A stretch of DNA of 64,000 nt, taken from positions 2,763,001 to 2,827,000 of the forward strand of contig OY540817.1 of assembly GCA_961205875.1 (NCBI GenBank), in the 5' to 3' direction. Source of the stretch: Sialis fuliginosa. Its lineage: Eukaryota > Arthropoda > Insecta > Megaloptera > Sialidae. Below, piece by piece: positions 61,001 to 64,000 of the stretch. The notes beneath the pieces are model-generated. The model was given only the letters and a program-made list of their open reading frames with translations, did no database searches and was not told the DNA's origin. Both the position numbers and the translations under genes were made by a program. The number at the start of each line of letters is the position of its first letter. Position 1 is the stretch's first letter.

Positions 61001-64000
61001 CCACTACATATGACCAGATAAATTTATTTATAAACAAGAATGAAATTTTGAAGCTAAGATAAATTTTATATAAAAGTTGTATTGCTATTATTTAACAAAA
61101 ATATAAATATTTTAAAATTGTTATGAACTTATTAAATTGCATATAAATTATACATAGATAAAAATTGTTATTAAAGTTTAATTTTTTATACAAACGACAT
61201 CACGCAGTTATTTTTTCACTTATAGTAAACATACACTTTTTGTAAATAATTTTATACTTAAAAAACATATGCAAATGTTCATTTATGTTATTTGTTCTTC
61301 TAGCTGTTGTATCAGATATTATTTATTAGTTTTGTATAAAGTACCTATATATGTATCGTTACAAGTATATGTTTTAAAACCACTATTCTCTAATTTTCAC
61401 GCATCAGAATCACAATGCTGTAAGTGTCCCTATTTGTTAGTCTTTTAATGCATGGAATAGTCTATGTAGGAGTTTATTTTTCATTCAATTAGAAAAATAA
61501 ATTAAAGTAATAATATTGTTGAATGCTATTATATACTTTGCTTAACAAATCCTTTCATGACTAATTAATAATTACTGCGATTACAATTCTAGAAAAGGAA
61601 TAAATTTTAAGTACAAATTGATCATATTGTTGTAGATGAATTAAGAGAGTATTCTATTTTATAAAGCCGTAAAATAGGTCATTTTCATGAACTTTCTTTT
61701 GATAAAAAACCCCTACGTTTTATCTTCTATCAAAACAACATAAAGAACAGTGACTTGAAAAACAAAAATGTTTAATTTTTTACTGTTACTTATTGATACA
61801 TGAATCAAACTAACTTTGAATTTAATCAGTTGTATTAATTTTCAAAATATTATAGGAAATAGTTTGAATAATAACAATTACATTTTTTGACTAGCGTATG
61901 CTTGGCTACAAATTTTCATAACATATTTTTCAACTTCAAAAAAATTCTTTCATGTACTTGTTCTTAAAGAATTATAGAAAAATAAAAGCAAAAGAATACT
62001 CTCTTAATAAAAATTATATTTATTAAGCTTTTACATCGTTAACCAGAGTATAACTAGGCAATAATATGTATTAATTTATATGTACATAGAAAACTAATTC
62101 AAATAAATGTTGAATGAAAAATAAATAAATAAATGTCGTTAAACAGGAAGATATTAAGTGGTATATAAGCATTCTTACATACTGTATTGTTAATTCTATT
62201 TACCGACAATGTAGGTGCTTGATCTGCAAAGAATTTTACATGCAGATACCCCAATCACTAACAGTGTCAGCTTTGGCCCTATGTTGGAAGAAATCATCGA
62301 AAATAAAGTGAGTCTCGTTTGTAGCTCACGTTCTCTCTCTCTCACATTAATTTGGAAGTTATTAACCAGGCACTTGAACCCGAACCCAACTGAAATTGAA
62401 ACCGAAAAGAACCACTCAATGTTATTGTTTTAAATATTTAGATAAACATGACTGCGGTAATCGATTTTATTAAACTTGAATAAAGAATTTCACATCATGA
62501 ACGGCACTATTATAAATTTAAATTAAAAGAGAGTGTATTGTAAATATCATGTTTTCTTTATTCATTTATGTACAATCGATTGGAGCCTTTTCGATTTCTT
62601 TTTGTGCTTCAACATTAAAATACAGGATGCTTATAGACGTTGGAATTAAATTTAAGTTTAAGAGGTATTTTCATGTTGGATCAAATAATGTATTCCAACA
62701 TTCATAAATACCCTGTATTACTAAACGGAATCGTGCATGATCTCTTGTTGATATATGCATTTGTATGTTATTGTCAATGCGTTTTCACTTTATGTGTTTT
62801 AATTCATTTTATAAAAGATGTTATGTTCCTGTTTGTATTAAAAATTGTTTATTGTTATATATTTTGAAATGGATTATGAAACAGTATACACGGTGTAGGT
62901 AATCATTGATCGTACTATTAGAGCCACCTTTGATATTTTCCAATTTTAAAATATTTGCTTCTAATTTATTTTTTTTTAAATTAGGTTCTTTAGATACCTA
63001 CTAACAATAAATACGTAGACTGTTTTGAGTCCCTTGTATGCACCATTTTTGAGTTAGAAAAAATTAAAAATAAGATCAAATTCTAGTGATTTCAATCTAC
63101 ATTTGGACATCCCACATGCAAAAGTAAATCAAATAACGATATTATATGGGTAGATATCAATATTTTGTCATTTGCCCCTTCGCAGCTATGATAACTTCTG
63201 TCCTCCTGGGCATGCCATCTGTGTTTTTTTAAATAATTTTCTTTTATATTCTCATCTCTGTGCCATAGCAATTAATCGCTCAAGAACTTGCGTTTCTTGA
63301 TCATTGTTTCCTTGAATATTCCACGAAACCAAAATATAGCTGTAATTTTTTATCCTCCAGAAATTTGGTGACCTTAGCCTTATGACATTTGCAAAAATAT
63401 TGTCAGTGGCTCTATAATAATAATATGATCAGCCACTGTATATGTAATTAATTTTTAAACAGAAAAATGCATACTCCATTTCAAAAATTAGTATTTATTA
63501 ATTATGTATATTTATATCTTACTGTCTTTTGTATCAAAAAAAATCAGATGTACCAATATTATGTATGATATAAAATATTTAACAAAATATTAACAAATTC
63601 CCATGTTTTTAAACATAATCTATTTTTAACACTTTTTGATATTGTTATTTATTGATTAATATATTTTTGAAAAGTAATACTTAACACAGAACATTAATAC
63701 ACACTTTGTTTGTATTTATTAACACATAATAACTAAACGAAGGTTAAACTTTCAAGTTATTCTAATATTGGAAGCAATATCTATGAAAAAAAGTATGGAC
63801 TTTTACAAATAACTTATTACATGCATATTTAAAAATATTAATCTTATAAATATAATTACTCTTTTAGAACAAAGTGACAGAAAAATTCAAACGGCCATTC
63901 AAAAACAGGCACTCTAGTATGTACCATCAACCATCAAATCGAGTAAATAAGTATTTAGCTCAAGCAATTGAAGCAAGAAGTGTTGATCGGGAAAAATCAA
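51436..64000 (+). CDS. rut: Rutabaga/AC1-type Ca2+/calmodulin-responsive adenylyl cyclase, 5' part (10 exons, incomplete at window end)
   Basis: Class III membrane adenylyl cyclase, which makes cAMP from ATP at the plasma membrane. Join: 51436-52074, 52629-52778, 52839-52957, 53026-53137, 53197-53324, 54672-54830, 55739-55883, 59433-59618, 62215-62307, 63868-64000+. All junctions are GT-AG with matching phases, giving 621 codons plus one base. Order seen: cytosolic N terminus (1-45), six hydrophobic spans (about 46-236), C1a catalytic domain (about 265-460), C1b from about 461. The two metal-binding aspartates of C1a are D308 (FADIVGF) and D352 (ILGDCYYC), 44 residues apart as in mammalian C1 domains. 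The [15 protein letters not shown] and QYDVWSNDV motifs follow. Exon 8 carries an AC1-like calmodulin segment at 502-524, which with the N terminus RTVAWSKF and [10 protein letters not shown] points to rutabaga/AC1 rather than the AC2, AC3, AC5/6 or AC9 types. Spans 7-12, C2 and the C terminus are not in the window. Confidence 0.9.
52075..52628 (+). other. rut: rut intron 1
   Basis: 554 bases, gtaata...tgttttag. Holds the MITE at 52144-52357. Retention would add 34 residues and stop. Confidence 0.85.
52144..52357. mobile_element. GGGAACATCCATAAAC MITE in intron 1
   Basis: Termini GGGAACATCCATAAACCACG and CGTAGTTTATGGACGTTCCC, about 30-bp inverted repeats. This end sequence is widespread in insects. 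Single ends of the same type are near 29217 and 16972. 214 bp. The target duplication is not clear. Confidence 0.75.
52629..52778 (+). CDS. rut: rut coding exon 2: membrane span 6 and linker helix
   Basis: 50 codons (residues 214-263), acceptor tgttttag, donor CTC/gtaaga, phase 0 at both ends. It encodes the sixth span ([19 protein letters not shown]), which closes the first membrane bundle, then a highly charged amphipathic stretch ([24 protein letters not shown]). That stretch corresponds to the signalling-helix/coiled-coil linker that enters the catalytic domain in membrane cyclases. Confidence 0.88.
52839..52957 (+). CDS. rut: rut coding exon 3: entry to C1a catalytic domain
   Basis: 119 bases after a 60-base intron. 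Encodes [20 protein letters not shown] and continues to YIQKHENV, then leaves a split serine codon (AG + T). The [14 protein letters not shown] motif marks the start of C1a in membrane adenylyl cyclases, and the following [18 protein letters not shown] block is characteristic of the AC1/AC8/rutabaga branch. Confidence 0.9.
53026..53137 (+). CDS. rut: rut coding exon 4: first metal-binding motif of C1a
   Basis: 112 bases completing Ser303, then [20 protein letters not shown] and a helix ending FDQLAN, phase 0 at its end (AAC/gtatga). Asp308 in FADIVGF is the first of the two conserved aspartates that bind the catalytic Mg ions. Flanked by introns of 68 and 59 bases. Confidence 0.92.
53197..53324 (+). 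CDS. rut: rut coding exon 5: second metal-binding aspartate
   Basis: 128 bases: [30 protein letters not shown] and on to MGLDMIDAI, ending in a split alanine codon (GC + A). Asp352 in LGDCYYC is the second catalytic metal ligand. The [10 protein letters not shown] loop is standard for C1a. The donor is GC/gtgagt, and the next intron (1347 bases) is the first of the long ones. Confidence 0.92.
53325..54671 (+). other. rut: rut intron 5
   Basis: 1347 bases, gtgagt...ctttgtag. Contains gttaYccactttaaccccaa and aaaaaacacaaagtat, which also occur in intron 8 at about 60075-60110. No coding. Confidence 0.75.
54672..54830 (+). CDS. rut: rut coding exon 6: C1a core
   Basis: 159 bases, acceptor actttgtag, donor GG/gtaagt, with both junctions splitting a codon. 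Encodes [19 protein letters not shown], then [20 protein letters not shown] and [12 protein letters not shown]. These are the conserved strands and helices around the nucleotide site of C1a. All invariant residues I would expect here are present, so nothing suggests a decayed domain. Confidence 0.92.
54831..55738 (+). other. rut: rut intron 6
   Basis: 908 bases, gtaagt...attatag. Most of it may be one old hAT-like element (54870-55711). Confidence 0.8.
54870..55711. mobile_element. Possible decayed hAT-like element in intron 6
   Basis: Left end CAGTAATTTTCAAACTTATT and right end ...GGTCCGTAGGAACCACTG (inverse CAGTGGTTCCTACGGACC). Subterminal cgaccccttctc and gcggaccccctgacg match loosely. 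Flanking octamers agree at 5 of 8. Tentative. Confidence 0.4.
55739..55883 (+). CDS. rut: rut coding exon 7: end of C1a
   Basis: 145 bases completing Gly436, then [20 protein letters not shown], followed by [20 protein letters not shown] and IPPARRRK; donor AAG/gtaaat, phase 0. It ends the cyclase homology domain and begins the basic start of C1b. A 3.5-kb intron follows. Confidence 0.92.
56860..57811. mobile_element. piggyBac-like MITE in intron 7 with another element inside
   Basis: Ends CCCACCAGTGAAGGCG and ...GACTACACTGGCGGG, flanked by TTAA at 56856-56859 and 57812-57815. CCC/GGG ends on TTAA fit piggyBac-type elements. Subterminal ggtcaaattgacccgttag is palindromic. The body is split by 57239-57690. 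Confidence 0.75.
57239..57690. mobile_element. GACCATCCATAAATTATGTCA element nested in the TTAA element
   Basis: Inverted ends gaccatccataaattatg and gtaatttatggatgacccc. Interior with C-rich blocks (ttacccccctcccccc, gacccccccctc, aacccccccctcccccctt) and repeated GTCACA. Related in style to the intron 1 MITE but with a different end sequence. Confidence 0.65.
58630..58828. repeat. Fold-back sequence in intron 7
   Basis: tatttcgaaaaatatatata, then gtattgactatagttgaaaa, is inverted as ttttcaacttatagtcaata...catatttttcgaaatata. Arms about 80 bp. Confidence 0.65.
59433..59618 (+). CDS. rut: rut coding exon 8: C1b calmodulin-binding segment
   Basis: 62 codons (485-546), acceptor cttctttcag, donor AAG/gttagt. 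Starts [14 protein letters not shown] and continues with [19 protein letters not shown] and [14 protein letters not shown]. The basic, hydrophobic helix at 502-524 aligns in place and character with the C1b calmodulin site reported for mammalian AC1 (roughly residues 495-522), so this exon is the likely Ca2+/calmodulin sensor. The start at 59433 is chosen because it has the stronger pyrimidine tract and PLLFNTL continues the family pattern. A second AG at 59455-59456 would remove eight codons in frame. Confidence 0.88.
59619..62214 (+). other. rut: rut intron 8
   Basis: 2596 bases, gttagt...caatgtag. Contains the inverted repeat at 60538-60645 and long AT-rich stretches. No coding. Confidence 0.8.
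60538..60645. repeat. Inverted repeat in intron 8
   Basis: cttcaggtctggtctgaact and agttctttgaact pair with agtcaaagaactaagttgag and accagacctgaag. A hairpin with about 35-bp arms and a 30-40 base loop. Flanking ccatagactataagtg (about 60447) and caatagactataagtg (about 60678) are direct repeats. Confidence 0.75.
62215..62307 (+). CDS. rut: rut coding exon 9: C1b
   Basis: 31 codons (547-577), acceptor gacaatgtag, donor AAA/gtgagt, phase 0 on both sides. Reads [19 protein letters not shown] and then [13 protein letters not shown]1b is the variable regulatory linker after C1a. The exon is placed here because its frame, phase and acidic EEIIENK end fit the following exon, which continues [17 protein letters not shown]. 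Confidence 0.82.
62623..62715. mobile_element. 93-bp TA-flanked MITE in intron 9
   Basis: CAGGATGCTTATAGACGTTGGAAT and ATTCCAACATTCATAAATACCCTG are imperfect inverted ends with TA on both sides (62621-62622, 62716-62717). ACAGGATGCTTAT-type ends belong to the CAGGRTG group seen elsewhere in the window. Confidence 0.7.
62889..63437 (-). mobile_element. Deleted Tc1-like element in intron 9
   Basis: Inverted ends CACGGTGTAGGTAATCATTGATC and GATCAGCCACTG, with an inner shared agagccac / gtggctct block, flanked by TA (62887-62888, 63438-63439). The minus strand carries the transposase C terminus at 63157-63222. At about 550 bp it lacks most of the roughly 1-kb transposase gene. Confidence 0.65.
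63157..63222 (-). pseudogene. Tc1-like transposase C-terminal remnant
   Basis: Read on the minus strand: [21 protein letters not shown] then TGA. The MPRR...VI.A.KG..TKY ending is the classic C terminus of Tc1-family DDE transposases (the region that follows the last catalytic residue). The upstream sequence is frameshifted and deleted, and no catalytic residue can be placed, so it is not functional. Confidence 0.8.
63868..64000 (+). CDS. rut: rut coding exon 10 (truncated by window end): end of C1b, approach to span 7
   Basis: Begins after acceptor ctcttttag and is open to the last base. Encodes [20 protein letters not shown], then [20 protein letters not shown] and REKS. The basic RPFKNRHSS stretch and [20 protein letters not shown] are typical of the segment just before the second set of membrane spans in rutabaga/AC1 cyclases. 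The exon's 3' end lies outside the window. Confidence 0.88.

Larger units (their letters stand above)
62308..63867 (+). other. rut: rut intron 9
   Basis: 1560 bases, gtgagt...cttttag. Contains the small MITE at 62623-62715 and the Tc1-like remnant at 62889-63437. Confidence 0.8.

Noticed and set aside
1-64000. rRNA, tRNA or tRNA-derived SINE genes
   Set aside because: I looked for B-box-like GGTTCGANTCC with a matching A box and for rRNA blocks and found none; a tRNAscan/Infernal run would be decisive.

Overview
This is an AT-rich insect genomic window. Only one protein-coding gene can be supported, at the right-hand end on the + strand: the first ten coding exons of an adenylyl cyclase of the Ca2+/calmodulin-responsive type, the family of Drosophila rutabaga and vertebrate AC1. 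The coding sequence starts at 51436 and runs off the window at 64000. The joined exons give 621 codons with compatible splice phases throughout. They cover the cytosolic N terminus, six membrane spans, the first catalytic half (C1a) and most of C1b, including the expected calmodulin-binding segment. The second six spans and the C2 catalytic half lie beyond the window.

Positions 1-51295 hold no supportable gene. The first recognised exon begins at a splice acceptor (51295/51296), so at least one exon lies upstream and some or all of the left 51 kb may be the gene's 5' intron. That stretch is a dense deposit of mostly short, non-autonomous transposons. They can be classed from their ends and target-site duplications (TSDs): hAT-like with 8-bp TSDs (5292, 7939, 17349, 22562, 23356, 28229), TA-flanked fold-back elements (6447, 10811, 12288, 14344, 19819, 31408, 40486, 42982), a Helitron with hairpin and CTAG terminus (15777-16731) plus Helitron fragments, an unassigned two-copy family with 6-bp TSDs (33909 and 44951), and TTAA-flanked elements (45134, 56860). 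Several are nested. The most complex case is 33289-36696, where a large palindrome holds a second fold-back, which in turn holds the 6-bp-TSD element.

The gene's introns have been colonised by the same kinds of element: a TIR element in intron 1, a possible hAT in intron 6, a piggyBac-like element with another inside it in intron 7, and in intron 9 a 93-bp MITE and a Tc1-like remnant that still encodes a recognisable transposase C terminus on the minus strand.

Insect origin is inferred from the rutabaga-like protein, the intron style and the repeat types. Some repeats (the GGTTCCGTACCTCAAAA and CGGCCAAGTGCG families and the Helitron termini) recall lepidopteran genomes, but they are not order-specific enough to settle the order. 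I found no rRNA, tRNA, CRISPR, operon or microbial features, and no convincing undescribed multi-gene system. The unusual content is the nested transposon record and the regulatory and splicing detail at the start of the cyclase gene.
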